From Eleusine coracana subsp. coracana (lineage: Eukaryota; Streptophyta; Magnoliopsida; Poales; Poaceae): DNA of 64,000 nt. The notes below the pieces were generated by a model that was given only the letters and a program-made list of their open reading frames with translations, did not search any database and was not told where the DNA came from. The position numbers and the translations under genes were made by a program. The DNA lies in the NCBI GenBank assembly GCA_032690845.1, contig CM064430.1, positions 4,264,949 to 4,328,948 of the forward strand, written 5' to 3'. Of the stretch, positions 34,614 through 46,400 are shown one piece after another; the stretch's first letter is position 1, and every line of letters begins with the position of its first letter.

Positions 34614-35535
34614 TGATGAGGACATCACTCCTAAGGATACATGCAACACTCCTCCAATTCTGGACTTGCAAGGTCCAATGACTAGAGCTCGTGCACGACG
34701 ACTAAATTTAGAGGTGAGCTCGTTCCTACATTCTTCATTATATGTCACTTTTGAGAATGGTTTGCTACCTAATGATTATATTGTAATTAGGAACCATGGA
34801 GAGGACCAGGAGATGATGGGAGAAGGACTTGGAGACGTGGAGGACCAGCAAGGACGTGGAAGCCAAGGTGGAGGCCCAACCAAAACCGACTTTGAGTCTG
34901 TTTCGGGGCTCAGGACCAGTCTGCACTAAAACGGAGGCCCAGGACGCATACGGACTCGGATTTGGATGTTCTACATATGCACGGAAAGATAAGAAGAAGA
35001 CCTTTCCAATGCCACCGGTCTCATATCAAAATTCATACGGAGTCATCGGGAATCGTCGAAACAAGAGAGAGTCCAGAATCTGTTTCGGTGCTGCGTCGCC
35101 TGTTTTTGGCCTTTGGGCTTTGTATCTAGTTGAGCCCAATTAGGGGCGCGTCCAGAGGGTCTTGCACGACCCTAGGGTCTTTATATACAGCCGCCGCTGC
35201 ACTATTAGGGCTCGGGTTTTGCTTAGATTATTCTGTTCATAACAGTTTCGCCGTCATCACGGTTTGTGAGACCCCAACTTCGTGAGATTCATAATACATC
35301 TGCAATTGTGTTGCCTTCTTCTTTGTTCTTGCTTGTGTTCTTGATTCGCAGGCAGAGATTAGCCTTCTCGGTGAGGTCAATCGTTTTAGGACGGTTGATA
35401 ACCAGAGGAGACGTCGTGCTGCGATTGTGGGGTTTAGAACGTGCTGTTCTGAAGCCGGATCGATTTGTGTGTCGCCTTCGACCAAATCAACGTATCTCGA
35501 ACCTTTCGGAAGATCGGGAACCCTTGTCCACATCA
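34614..35535 (+). repeat. 5' LTR of CRM-3
   Basis: It is 922 bp, starts TGATGAGGACATCACTCC and ends GTCCACATCA. Its first 316 bp repeat the coding sequence of the polyprotein tail up to TAA (34927-34929). Private changes against the other two LTR copies include G to A in CAGAGATT and C to T in CGATTGTGG. Confidence 0.97.
35180..35188 (+). promoter_or_regulatory. TATA box of the CRM-3 5' LTR
   Basis: CTTTATATACAGCC gives a good TATA element, well placed for a U3/R border. The 3' LTR reads TATATAAAG at the same place (about 42770). Transcription start is inferred about 30 bp downstream. Confidence 0.65.
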
Positions 35536-35537
35536 AG

Positions 35538-35550
35538 TGGTAATCAGAGC
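35538..35550 (+). other. Primer-binding site of CRM-3
   Basis: TGGTAATCAGAGC starts two bases after the LTR. It matches the initiator tRNA-Met site TGGTATCAGAGC apart from one inserted A, shared with CRM-2. Confidence 0.85.
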
Positions 35551-37480
35551 TTCAGGTGCTCCGTCAGGTTCATACTACCCTTAGTTAATTTTGTTTTGTG
35601 TTCATCCTATCGTCCACAGAAAAGCCCAAAAAAAAATTTTCCCCTCCGCCCATAACCACGTGTTTAGCCTTTGCATATTTCAATTTCAGAGTCCGTAGTG
35701 TTGAGTTTGTGCCCTAGTTCTTGTTTAGTCGCTGGTTTAGTTTGTGTTTTTGTCGTCAGTAGTGTTTCCCTTGCAACCCTAGCCGCCATCCCCTTCACCA
35801 TCCTCTGCTTTGTTGCCTTTTTGTGCTAGGGTTGATTGATCGACACACCTAGCCTAGTCCCGCCCTAATCCCACCCTGAACACACCATCAACACCCCGGA
35901 CCAATCCCCACAAATTCCACTTTCCACTGCATCCACGCCGCCAAAAAAATAAACTTACCCGATCCCTAACCCGACTCGGATTTCTGGAGAATCGACTCCG
36001 ACCCCCCTTCGGTAAAACGGGCATAACTTTTCGCTCGGTTGTCTGTTTTGGCTGAAATTTTTACAGGAGATTCTTGACTCAAAGTTGGGCATACCCACAC
36101 CCGGCTCCGCCCTGTGTGCCCTCGTCAAAAAATTCAAAAAAAATCGGGAAGATAAAGAAAAAATTGATTTAAGTTTAAACCCGACGTTTGCTACAACTTC
36201 AAGATTTTCTGTAGGCCACATCCTACCTCTGTTTGAGCTGAAATTTTTTGTGGATTCTCCTCCTTTGTTAGTGAGTTGGAGAAAAATATCAAAAAAATAA
36301 AATCAAAAAAAAGAAATTTGGGATTCCCGATCTTCCGAAAGGTTCGAGATACGTTGATTTGGTCGAAGGCGACACACAAATCGATCCGGCTTCAGAACAG
36401 CACGTTCTAAACCCCGCAATCGCAGCACGACGTCTCCTCTGGTTATCAACCGTCCTAAAACGATTGACCTCGCCGAGAAGGCTAATCCCTGCCTGCGAAT
36501 CAAGAACACAAGCAAGAACAAAGAAGAAGGCAACACAATTGCAGATGTATTATGAATCTCACGAAGTTGGGGTCTCACAAACCGTGATGACGGCGAAACT
36601 GTTATGAACAGAATAATCTAAGCAAAACCCGAGCCCTAATAGTGCAGCGGCGGCTGTATATAAAGACCCTAGGGTCGTGCAAGACCCTCTGGACGCGCCC
36701 CTAATTGGGCTCAACTAGATACAAAGCCCAAAGGCCAAAAACAGGCGACGCAGCACCGAAACAGATTCTGGACTCTCTCTTGTTTCGACGATTCCCGATG
36801 ACTCCGTATGAATTTTGATATGAGACCGGTGGCATTGGAAAGGTCTTCTTCTTATCTTTCCGTGCATATGTAGAACATCCAAATCCGAGTCCGTATGCGT
36901 CCTGGGCCTCCGTTTTAGTGCAGACTGGTCCTGAGCCCCGAAACAGACTCAAAGTCGGTTTTGGTTGGGCCTCCACCTTGGCTTCCACGTCCTTGCTGGT
37001 CCTCCACGTCTCCAAGTCCTTCTCCCATCATCTCCTGGTCCTCTCCATGGTTCCTAATTACAATATAATCATTAGGTAGCAAACCATTCTCAAAAGTGAC
37101 ATATAATGAAGAATCGCTTGTTGTGCCTTTGTCTCCTTGTTTCTACTTTGCTATCACTACTGTTCTAGGACATACTTAGACCAGCAACTAGGGACAAGTT
37201 ACTTGGGCACTTATTCAGCTTTACTATCTGTTTTTGATTTGTGTACCACTCACATATATATTTGGCCTTCCTAGCTCTACATATTTCTTCTGGACAGCAC
37301 ACAGGTTATTTTGTGACCCTTGCAATCGTGGAACATATCTCTCTGGTATCCTTTGCTTTGCTTTTCAGAACTTTGTAAGAGCTTTGTAAGGAGTCTCCTT
37401 TTGTTGTGTTGAGAGGCACCACTGCTTAGCTGTTTTGTAGGGATAACCTTCACTGTTTGTTTCCTGTTTTGGTGTTTGTG
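35551..37480 (+). other. CRM-3 leader (with inverted LTR insert)
   Basis: Non-coding leader. The flanks 35551-36323 and 37115-37480 align with the CRM-2 leader; about 75-80 bp between them are replaced by the inverted LTR piece. The short ORFs here are antisense LTR readings. Confidence 0.8.
36324..37114 (-). repeat. Inverted partial CRM LTR inside the CRM-3 leader (791 bp)
   Basis: This is the reverse complement of LTR bases 34730-35520, without indels. At each of the LTR-difference sites it covers, it carries the state shared with one of the two LTRs, that is, the inferred ancestral base. No target duplication flanks it, and about 75-80 bp of leader are missing at the junction. Confidence 0.93.
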
Positions 37481-38671
37481 ATGGCAGGAAGTGACGACGG
37501 AGAGATGGCTTCACCCTCACAATTTGCTGAGTGCGTGAGCCAAGAGCAGTTCCAGAAGGCTTTGCAGGCTGCTCAGAGTGATTTGGCAGAGACGATCACC
37601 AGAGCCGTCACTGATGCGGTCAGCAAGCTTCACATTGGAGAAAGCATCGAGCGGTTAGAGAAGCGGGTCTCTAAGTTAACCGATCAGGTTGTCGCGTTGG
37701 AGACCGCTCCTAAAACCAACAATACGAACACCAATAACAACAACAACGACGTTGAAGACGTCCATGATGAAGACACGGTGTATAAGGCTGATGGCACCGT
37801 GGATAGGTCAGCTACAAGGACCGCACGATTACGACGTTGTTTGCAACATAATACTCAAGGTATGGGTGGTTTCCATAACTACAACCGTCGTCCACACGGT
37901 AACTATGCTCCAGATGACCCGTATGCTAAAATTAAGTTTTCAATTCCTTCATTTTCGGGTCAGTATGATGGTGATGTTTATCTTGATTGGGAGATGACTG
38001 TAGAACAAAAATTTAATGCCCACCTTGTTCCTGAACAACATAGAGTTAGACAAGCTACTAGTGAGTTTAAGGACTTTGCTATTGTTTGGTGGAGTGGTCT
38101 AGCTGCTGAAACTGATTTGCCTACTACCTGGGAAGAACTTAAGGTAGCAATGCGTGATAGTTTTGTTCCTCCTTCTTTTTATAGAGAGATTCGTAATAAA
38201 CTGCAGCGTTTAGAACAAGGAGATAAAACTGTTCAGGAGTACTTTAGTGAGCTTCAGAAGGGTTTGATTCGTTGTGCCGTAGTTGAAAAAGTAGAGGATC
38301 AGATTTGTCGCTTTTATTCTGGGTTAAGAAAAGAAATTCAGGACATCCTTGACTATAAAGAATATTATACCCTCACCCAGTGTTTCCAGTATGCTATGCT
38401 TGCAGAGAAAGAATCACAGGGACTTTTCCAGGCTTTTGAGGAGTACAGCAAGTCAAGGAACTCCTACCCCCCACGCTCGACGGGGACTTCGGGGCTGCCC
38501 AGGCCAGCTTTCCGTCCGCCCCCACCAGCAGCTACCAAGGGAACCAGTGTTGTTTCTGCAGCCCCAAGATCAGCCCCTGCACCTTCTATGCGCTCAGGTA
38601 AAACTTCTATGCAGGTACCAGCTAGTAGTGCCTCCTCTGTTGCTTCGACGGGGCGCACTACAGGGATTTAG
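37481..38671 (+). pseudogene. CRM-3 gag (ends at a TAG before the zinc knuckle)
   Basis: The ATG at 37481 (MAGSDDGEMASP) follows a GTTTGTG context and aligns with the other gag starts. Residues of about 20-85 are likely coiled coil (ESIERLEKRVSKLTDQ). The Retrotrans_gag core lies at about 165-290 (YLDWEMTVEQKFNAHL; WWSGLAAETDLPTTWE; YFSELQKGL; ICRFYSGLRKEI), and a Pro/Ser-rich linker follows. Gag forms the cytoplasmic virus-like particle and binds the RNA. Codon 397 is TAG (38669-38671), directly before the CCHC knuckle; CRM-1 and CRM-2 have CAG there, so it is a C-to-T nonsense mutation. The frame then continues unbroken into pol. Without readthrough the product lacks its RNA-binding knuckle. 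Confidence 0.9.
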
Positions 38672-41600
38672 TGCCACCGCTGCCATGGACTTGGTCATGT
38701 GCAGAAAGATTGTCCAAGTAGGCGGGCATATGTGGCAACAGACGATGGCGGTTACATGAGCACCTCCGACGTGGAGGATGAGGAGGAGGACGTCGCTGCC
38801 ACCAGCAGTGACCTTGTCCTTGGAGGCGGAGACACCACGGGATACATGAACATTATTGTTCAACGTGTCCTTAGTACTCAAGTTCATCAGCCCGCGACGA
38901 TGCAGCGCCACAACTTGTTCCAGATTTTCTTCATCATCAAGAACCGCCGAGCACGTGTCATCATTGATGGAGGGAGCTGCAATAACTTGGTGAGTTCTGA
39001 TGTGGTCCACAAGCTTACTTTGACCACACGCCCACATCCACATCCGTACTACATTCAGTGGTTAAATGACTCTGGAAAAGCTAAGGTAATACAAACTTGC
39101 AGAGTTCCTTTTTCCATTGGTTCTTATGTGGATTCTGTTGATTGTGATGTTGTACCCATGCAAGCATGTTCACTTTTATTGGGTAGACCTTGGGAATTTG
39201 ATAATGATGTTGTACACCATGGTAGAAGTAATAAGTACACTTTTATGCATAAAGGAACTAAAATTACTTTGTTACCAATGACCCCTGCTGAAATTGTACA
39301 AGCTGATTTAGAAAGAGCTGCTAGTTTGAAAAATAAAGGTCCTGAAATTCAACAACCTGTTAATTCTAATTCTACACCTAGTAATGTTAATGATTCTTCA
39401 AGTTCTAAGGGTGCTGGAATTAAATTACAAGGTCGTTCATGTCTTGCAACAAAATCTGAGCTTGCTGAAATTTCTGATAATGATGATATTTGCTATGCCT
39501 TGATATGCAAAGAAGCTTTGTTTTCGCTTGATGATATTGCTTCTAGTGCTGTGTCTCCTGCTGTCACTAACCTTTTGCAGGAGTATGAGGATGTTTTTCC
39601 AGCAGAGATACCCCCGGGATTGCCACCTTTGAGAGGGATTGAGCATCAAATTGATTTGATTCCGGGTGCTACTTTGCCAAACCGTGCTGCTTATAGGACC
39701 AACCCTGAGGAGACTAAGGAGATACAACGACAAGTTCAAGACCTTTTGGATCGTGGGTATGTTCGTCAATCACTTAGTCCTTGTGCTGTTCCTGTACTTT
39801 TGGTTCCTAAGAAAGATGGTACTTGGCGTATGTGTGTAGATTGTAGAGCCATTAATAATATTACTATTAGGTATCGTCATCCTATTCCTAGGCTAGACGA
39901 CATGCTTGATGAGTTATGTGGTGCTATAATTTTCACTAAAATTGATTTGCGTAGTGGCTACCATCAAATTAGAATGAAACTTGGAGACGAATGGAAAACA
40001 GCTTTCAAAACCAAATTTGGATTATATGAGTGGTTAGTAATGCCTTTTGGGTTAACTAATGCACCTAGTACTTTCATGCGCTTGATGAATGAGGTTTTAA
40101 GAGCTTTCATTGGTAAATTTGTGGTAGTTTACTTTGATGATATCTTGATTTATAGCAAATCTATAGATGAACATATGAATCATTTGCGTGCTGTTTTTGA
40201 TGCTTTACGAGATGCACGTTTATTTGGTAACCTTGAGAAGTGCATCTTTTGCACGGATCGAGTCTCTTTTCTTGGCTATGTTGTGACTCCACAGGGAATT
40301 GAGGTGGATGAGGCGAAGATTGAAGCCATAAAGAGCTGGCCTGTACCAAAAACTATCACACAGGTGAGGAGTTTTCTTGGTCTTGCAGGTTTCTACCGCC
40401 GCTTTGTCAAAGATTTCAGCACCATTGCTGCACCTTTGCATGAGTTGACAAAGAAGGGCATTGATTTCCATTGGGGTAAGGTACATCATGAGTCTTTTGA
40501 TGCTTTGAAGGATAAACTTACACATGCACCATTGCTGCAATTACCCAATTTTGATAAGATTTTTGAGCTTGAATGTGATGCTAGTGGTATAGGTATTGGT
40601 GGTGTTTTGATGCAAGATAGTAAACCTATTGCGTACTTTAGTGAGAAAATAACTGGGCCTGTTTTGAATTACTCCACATATGATAAGGAATTGTATGCAC
40701 TTGTACGTTGTTTAGAGACGTGGCGTCATTATTTGTTGCCCAAAGAATTTGTTATTCATTCTGATCATGAATCACTTAAGTATATTCGTTCTCAATGTAA
40801 TCTGAACCGTAGACATGCTAAATGGATTGAGTTTATTGAGTCTTTTCCTTACATTATTAAACATAAGAAAGGGAAGGATAATGTGATCGCTGATGCTTTA
40901 TCTAGGCGCTATACTTTATTGTCTCAACTTGATTGTAGAATTTTTGGACTTGAGGCAATTAAAGAACAATATGCTGCTGATGTTGATTTTAAGGATGTAT
41001 TGCTGCATTGTAAAGAAGGTCGTGCATGGAATAAATTTGTGTTGAATGATGGATTCTTGTTTAGAGCTAACCGCCTATGCATTCCAGTTGGTTCCGTTCG
41101 TCTTTTGTTGTTACAGGAGGCGCATGGAGGTGGATTGATGGGTCATTTTGGTGCCAAGAAGACGGAGGATATTTTGGCCACACACTTCTTTTGGCCAAGG
41201 ATGAGGAAAGATGTTGAGCGCTTTGTTGCTCGCTGCACTACATGTCAAAAAGCTAAGTCTCGCTTGAATCCACATGGTTTATACATGCCACTTCCTGTTC
41301 CTTCTATTCCTTGGGCGGATATTTCTATGGACTTTGTTTTAGGACTGCCTAGGACTAAGAGGGAGAGTGATAGTATTTTTGTTGTTGTGGATAGATTTTC
41401 TAAGATGGCACACTTTATACCATGTCATAAGACTGATGATGCTAGTTATATTGCTGATCTCTTTTTCAAAGAAATTGTTCGTTTGCATGGTATGCCTTCT
41501 ACTATTGTTTCAGATCGTGATGCAAAATTCTTGAGTCACTTTTGGCGCACGCTTTGGAATAAGTTGGGTACAAAGTTGTTGTTTTCTACAACTTGTCACC

Positions 41601-42517
41601 CACAAACTGATGGACAAACTAAGGTGGTGAACCGCACTTTGGGTACTATGTTGAGAGCTATTTTGAAGAAAAATTTGAAGCAATGGGAAGAATGTTTGCC
41701 TCATGTTGAGTTTGCATATAATCGGGCAACACATTCTACTACCAAGGTAAGTCCTTTCAAGGTAGTGTATGGTTTTGATCCCCGTACTCCACTTGATATA
41801 CTTCCTTTACCTATTCATGAGAGAGTTCATGTAGATGCTACGGAGCGTGCTGAATTTATTTTGAAAATGCATGAGACCACTAGACTTAGCATTGAAAAGA
41901 TGAATGAAAAGTATAAAATTACTGGTGGTAAAGGTAGAAAAGAAGTAAAACTTGATGTAGGAGATTTAGTATGGTTACACTTGAGAAAGGATAGATTTCC
42001 AGATTTGAGAAAGTCTAAATTAATGCCTAGAGCTGATGGTCCTTTCAAAATAATTGAGAAGATTAATGATAATGCATACAAACTTGAGTTGCCTCCCGAG
42101 TTCGGGGTTAGTCCTACTTTTAACATTTCAGATTTGAAACCATACTTGGGAGAAGAGAATGAGCTTGAGTCGCGGACGACTCCAGTTCAAGAGGGGGAGG
42201 ATGATGAGGACATCACTCCTAAGGATACATGCAACACTCCTCCAATTCTGGACGTGCAAGGTCCAATGACTAGAGCTCGTGCACGACGACTAAATTTAGA
42301 GGTGAGCTCGTTCCTACATTCTTCATTATATGTCACTTTTGAGAATGGTTTGCTACCTAATGATTATATTGTAATTAGGAACCATGAAGAGGACCAGGAG
42401 ATGATGGGAGAAGGACTTGGAGACGTGGAGGACCAGCAAGGACGTGGAAGCCAAGGTGGAGGCCCAACCAAAACCGACTTTGAGTCTGTTTCGGGGCTCA
42501 GGACCAGTCTGCACTAA
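38672..42517 (+). pseudogene. CRM-3 pol: zinc knuckle, PR, RT, RNase H, integrase, CR motif
   Basis: It is in frame with gag; the whole frame is 1,678 codons plus stop. Counted from the gag ATG: zinc knuckle CHRCHGLGHVQKDC 398-411; protease DGGS at about 496; RT YFDD at 884-887; RNase H ECDAS with Asp 1033; integrase HHCC finger about 1195-1240; core Asp at 1284 (SMDFVL) and 1345 (SDRDAKF). Position 1381, exactly 35 residues on, is Lys (AAG, 41621-41623) where the catalytic Glu belongs; CRM-2 has GAG. A GDLVWL...PFKIIEKI module and the CR motif (1594-1612) follow, the latter inside the 3' LTR. RT and RNase H motifs look intact, but the integrase should be inactive. The upstream TAG also cuts it from gag. 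Confidence 0.93.
42189..42201 (+). other. Polypurine tract of CRM-3
   Basis: AAGAGGGGGAGGA ends exactly at the LTR TG and at the same time encodes part of QEGEDDE in the polyprotein. Confidence 0.93.
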
Positions 42518-43123
42518 AACGGAGGCCCAGGACGCATACGGACTCGGATTTGGATGTTCTACATATGCACGGAAAGATAAGAAGAAGACCTTTCCAATGC
42601 CACCGGTCTCATATCAAAATTCATACGGAGTCATCGGGAATCGTCGAAACAAGAGAGAGTCCAGAATCTGTTTCGGTGCTGCGTCGCCTGTTTTTGGCCT
42701 TTGGGCTTTGTATCTAGTTGAGCCCAATTAGGGGCGCGTCCAGAGGGTCTTGCACGACCCTAGGGTCTTTATATAAAGCCGCCGCTGCACTATTAGGGCT
42801 CGGGTTTTGCTTAGATTATTCTGTTCATAACAGTTTCGCCGTCATCACGGTTTGTGAGACCCCAACTTCGTGAGATTCATAATACATCTACAATTGTGTT
42901 GCCTTCTTCTTTGTTCTTGCTTGTGTTCTTGATTCGCAGGCAGGGATTAGCCTTCTCGGCGAGGTCAATCGTTTTAGGACGGATGATAACCAGAGGAGAC
43001 GTCGTGCTGCGATTGCGGGGTTTAGAACGTGCTGTTCTGAAGCCGGATCGATTTGTGTGTCGCCTTCAACCAAATCAACGTATCTCGAACCTTTCGGAAG
43101 ATCGGGAACCCTTGTCCACATCA
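42202..43123 (+). repeat. 3' LTR of CRM-3
   Basis: It is 922 bp with the same ends as the 5' LTR. The pol frame runs 316 bp into it and stops at TAA 42515-42517. Private changes include TTATATAAAGCC in the TATA region, GGATGATAACC and CTTCAACC. Confidence 0.97.
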
Positions 43124-43390
43124 GGCTCACTGTAGCCCAGACCCGTCGAAGGGTTCATACAAAAGCCTCGCCCCTAGCACTTCGAGGGGGAGGGTGGCGT
43201 TTTTTCAAAAAACTTAGTGCAAAAATGCTAAGGGGCTCGCTGCAGCCCAGACTCGTCAAAGGGTTCATACAAAAGCCTCGCCCCTAGCACTTCAAGGGGG
43301 AGGGTGGCGTTTTTCAAAAAAAAAACTTAGCGACAAAATGCTAAGGGGCTCGTTGCAGCCCAGACCTATCGAAGGGTTCGCGCTAAAACC
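43124..43390 (+). repeat. Tandem array of Tat-2, right part
   Basis: The array continues after CRM-3, starting with the second GGCTC, through about two and a half more units (unit starts near 43209 and 43325). Unit length and sequence match the left part. Confidence 0.9.
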
Positions 43391-43456
43391 CCGCTCCTAG
43401 ACAGCAATCAGAAAATTCACAAGTTCCTCAAAAAGCATAACAGCAGAACCATACAT

Positions 43457-46400
43457 TTAGAAGTCATAATCCACAGGTTCCTTCTTTACAACAACCATAG
43501 ATGCTAAAAGTTGGGGAAACAAAACAGACCACTCATCTATGCTATAACCGGGTGGAGGAGGACCCAAGTCACTCCTCGGATTGTTGGTTCCAGCTGCACC
43601 GGAACCCCCCGATGCCTCACAACGGGTCTTCGATAGAGTTTCAGCCTGTCGAGCTTTCAGTACAGCACTAATAGACCATTTAGCCACGGCGCGCCGAGGT
43701 CGCCGAACCCAAGGCATAGGAGCGTCGGGTACAGCTTTAGCCTACGGTACAGCTCGCGATGCAATCGAACCGTCATCACATAGAGGTGACGACTTGGAAG
43801 CACCCAACTCGCGAGGGGTAGAAAAACAAACACCCCCGATGGGGTCACGCGCCACGTTCAAACCAATACCCCCAGGATTAAGCCGGCTAATTGAGCAAGA
43901 ATCAGTACGGTAACGCCCTTTAACTGACCCCATGGATCGGGATCGACGCTCGAACAAACAAGAATAATCCCCTACACACACCACTCCGGCGTCCAGCGCA
44001 ACGACGCCCCCCCACTTGAGCATCGGATCGGTCCCGACTCTGCACCTCTTCAGCCGCGTCGGCTACGTCCATCGCTTCGAAGCCACTCAAACTGATTTCA
44101 GAGCTAGTAACGGTAATAATCGCAGTACACTTATTAGTTGCGTTCGAAGGCAAAGAACCAACCAAACAACCAAGAATACGCATTGTAGAAGATTCACTCG
44201 AAGAAGTATCTTCGGTACATTGCACAGGCGACTCAGTAGGCACCTGCACAGGTCCAAAAGCATGCGTTAATATCATTTTGTACAAAATCACCTATTACAA
44301 AAATCAGCCTCCCCACTCTCAGCTTAGAAATATCGCCCAAAAAAGCAGGGTGCAAATCGAAACCAGGCTCTAAACCTCATGCTGAGCTCGCGCGTCGTCC
44401 TCCCCGGCCTTCTCCTGAGTCGAAGGTTCACAGTCCACCGGAGCAGAGGCAGCCACCTGGGCAGCTTTATGAGCCTGGACATATAGCAAGCAGAGAGTCA
44501 CTACCGAAGCCCACCAACCAGACAAAAGAAAGCAATAAAAAAACAAAACTTGTACCTGAGCAAGCCTCTCAACCGCGACCCGTAGCGCAGCTTCGCGTCC
44601 ATGATCACGCCAGAACCTGAGAGCAAGACGTTTGGCGGCTGCGAGGGCATCATTAGACAAGTTATCTCAGGCATCGGCACCGATCGGAAAATCTCGCTTG
44701 CCTATGTCCCATAAATGATCGCACCCCGTATGTTCAAGCAATTTGAATGTAGCCTCCGTAGTATGAAGCGAACTGAAATTATTGCGCTTATCCATGACTC
44801 TAGGGAGTGCGGCGATCTTAGCCTCTAGCCATTTAAAGAAAGATTCTTTGGTAACCTCTGAACCATCAGTCAAGGACATAGGCTCCATGCCGACATAGCC
44901 CAGCGCCTCGCGATAACCGTGGTGAGCAGCCATCGCCCGAGCCACAAAGCCATAATTGCGAGTTGAGGCAACGTGAATCAAAGCTTTATTCTCCTCCGTA
45001 AGAAACATGACCTTCGACTCGGCAGCTTCGAGGCGCCTTGCACTCTCTTTCAACCTATCCACTTTAGCTCGTAGAGTTTCAACCTCATTTTTAGCCTACG
45101 CTGCAGCAAGGTTAGCCTGGTCTCGTGTCTCCTTCAAAGAAGCAATGTCCTCCTTCAGCGCGGAATTTTCCGCGGCATAGGAGTCCTTCACATTCCTCAG
45201 AGACGCGAACTCCTGAGCGGACCGTTCAGCGGCAACACCCGCAAATGTATAAGCCTGGAACACAAGGAAAATATAATAAGAAAAGAAGTCCATCATAATC
45301 GAAGTCAACAAAACCAAAGAATCAACTCACGTGTCGCAGGATGTGGGCAAGGTTAACTCGCAAGTCATCCGGAGCAGAACACAACTCAGCCCATGCAGCA
45401 GGGTTGGTAAAGTCCCCATCATTCAAAGAATGCAATGAATCTGCCTCACCCAGCCCTCGGCCGGTGCCACCCAGAGTCATACGGCTCGAAGAAGCTCCAA
45501 CTTCAGACCGAGTGGCGGCTTGCTTTTTCAGACCAACCAAAGCATCGGTAACTTCCGTGTTCGTGCATTGGTCTTTCAAGATCATGGGCGAAGGGCTCGA
45601 AGGAGAGTGCATAGCATCGGCCCCGTCTTGGGGGGAAGAGAAGCAACAACCACATCAGCAACTCTTTCTCCATCGTCATCACTACCGAAGGCATCCGTCA
45701 TGGCACCAGCTTCTACCAAACTCCCCACAGCACCAAATCCAGGAGCAGAGGACTCCGAAGAATCACGATGATGGTCCTGGCAACAATGATGGTTTCTTCT
45801 CGCTTCCTCTTAAGTGCCTTGCCTTCGACCAGAATTGGGCCAGATACAGGGGCTTTACCTTTCCCTCTCTTAATCTTCCCCATTCCAATGGCCTCGGAAC
45901 AGGTATTACCAGGGGCCCGGTTCCGTTTAGCGCGAGGGCCAGGTGCCACCCGATCGGGGTAAGCAATCCCAGCCAAACTAAGCACGTGGTTGAGTCATCC
46001 GTTGTGCGAAGTCCTCTCGCGAGTATGTTTGTCCTCCTCACAGGTGTACGGTCCGACCATTGATTCACCAGCAGCAGTCAAAAAGTCCAAGAAGGCTTCA
46101 TCCTCAAAGCCTCGCTTGTCCATCGGGACTTCGGGAAAAGGGATCTTAATCTCAGACCTCGAAGGAATCCTCTTCTCAATGAAACCCAGGATCTTGCATT
46201 TTCTGCTCAAAGACCACATATTGGCAGCGATAAATTCCTCGACGAGATTGCAGCCACTGGAATTATAAGTGGCAACGTGAAAAGCAGAATTGTTCTTGCA
46301 CCCCTTAGGCACCCGCCCATCCACGGATCGGGGATTGCATGACACAAGTAGCGAAGCCAGGGGAAAGATCTCAGTTTCTTTCCCATCTGCAACCACGGTC

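Larger units (their letters stand above)
34614..43123 (+). mobile_element. CRM-3: complete CRM-lineage Ty3/Gypsy retrotransposon (8,510 bp)
   Basis: It has two 922-bp LTRs (34614-35535 and 42202-43123), a 5-bp target duplication GGCTC, a primer-binding site, a polypurine tract and one long gag-pol frame. The polyprotein carries gag, zinc knuckle, protease, RT, RNase H, integrase and the CR motif GPMTRARARRLNLEVSSFL, which defines the CRM clade of chromoviruses. By eye the LTRs differ at about nine sites (about 1%), so insertion was recent. The leader contains an inverted 791-bp LTR piece. Coding defects: one TAG and one catalytic-residue change (see gag and pol entries). Confidence 0.95.

Noticed and set aside
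36359..36607. Plus-strand ORF of 82 codons in the CRM-3 leader
   Set aside because: It is the antisense of the LTR in the inverted piece; the same ORF appears antisense to the LTRs at 35237-35536 and 42888-43130.
38669..38671. Programmed stop-codon readthrough between gag and pol in CRM-3
   Set aside because: Both sibling copies have CAG at this codon, so a point mutation is simpler.
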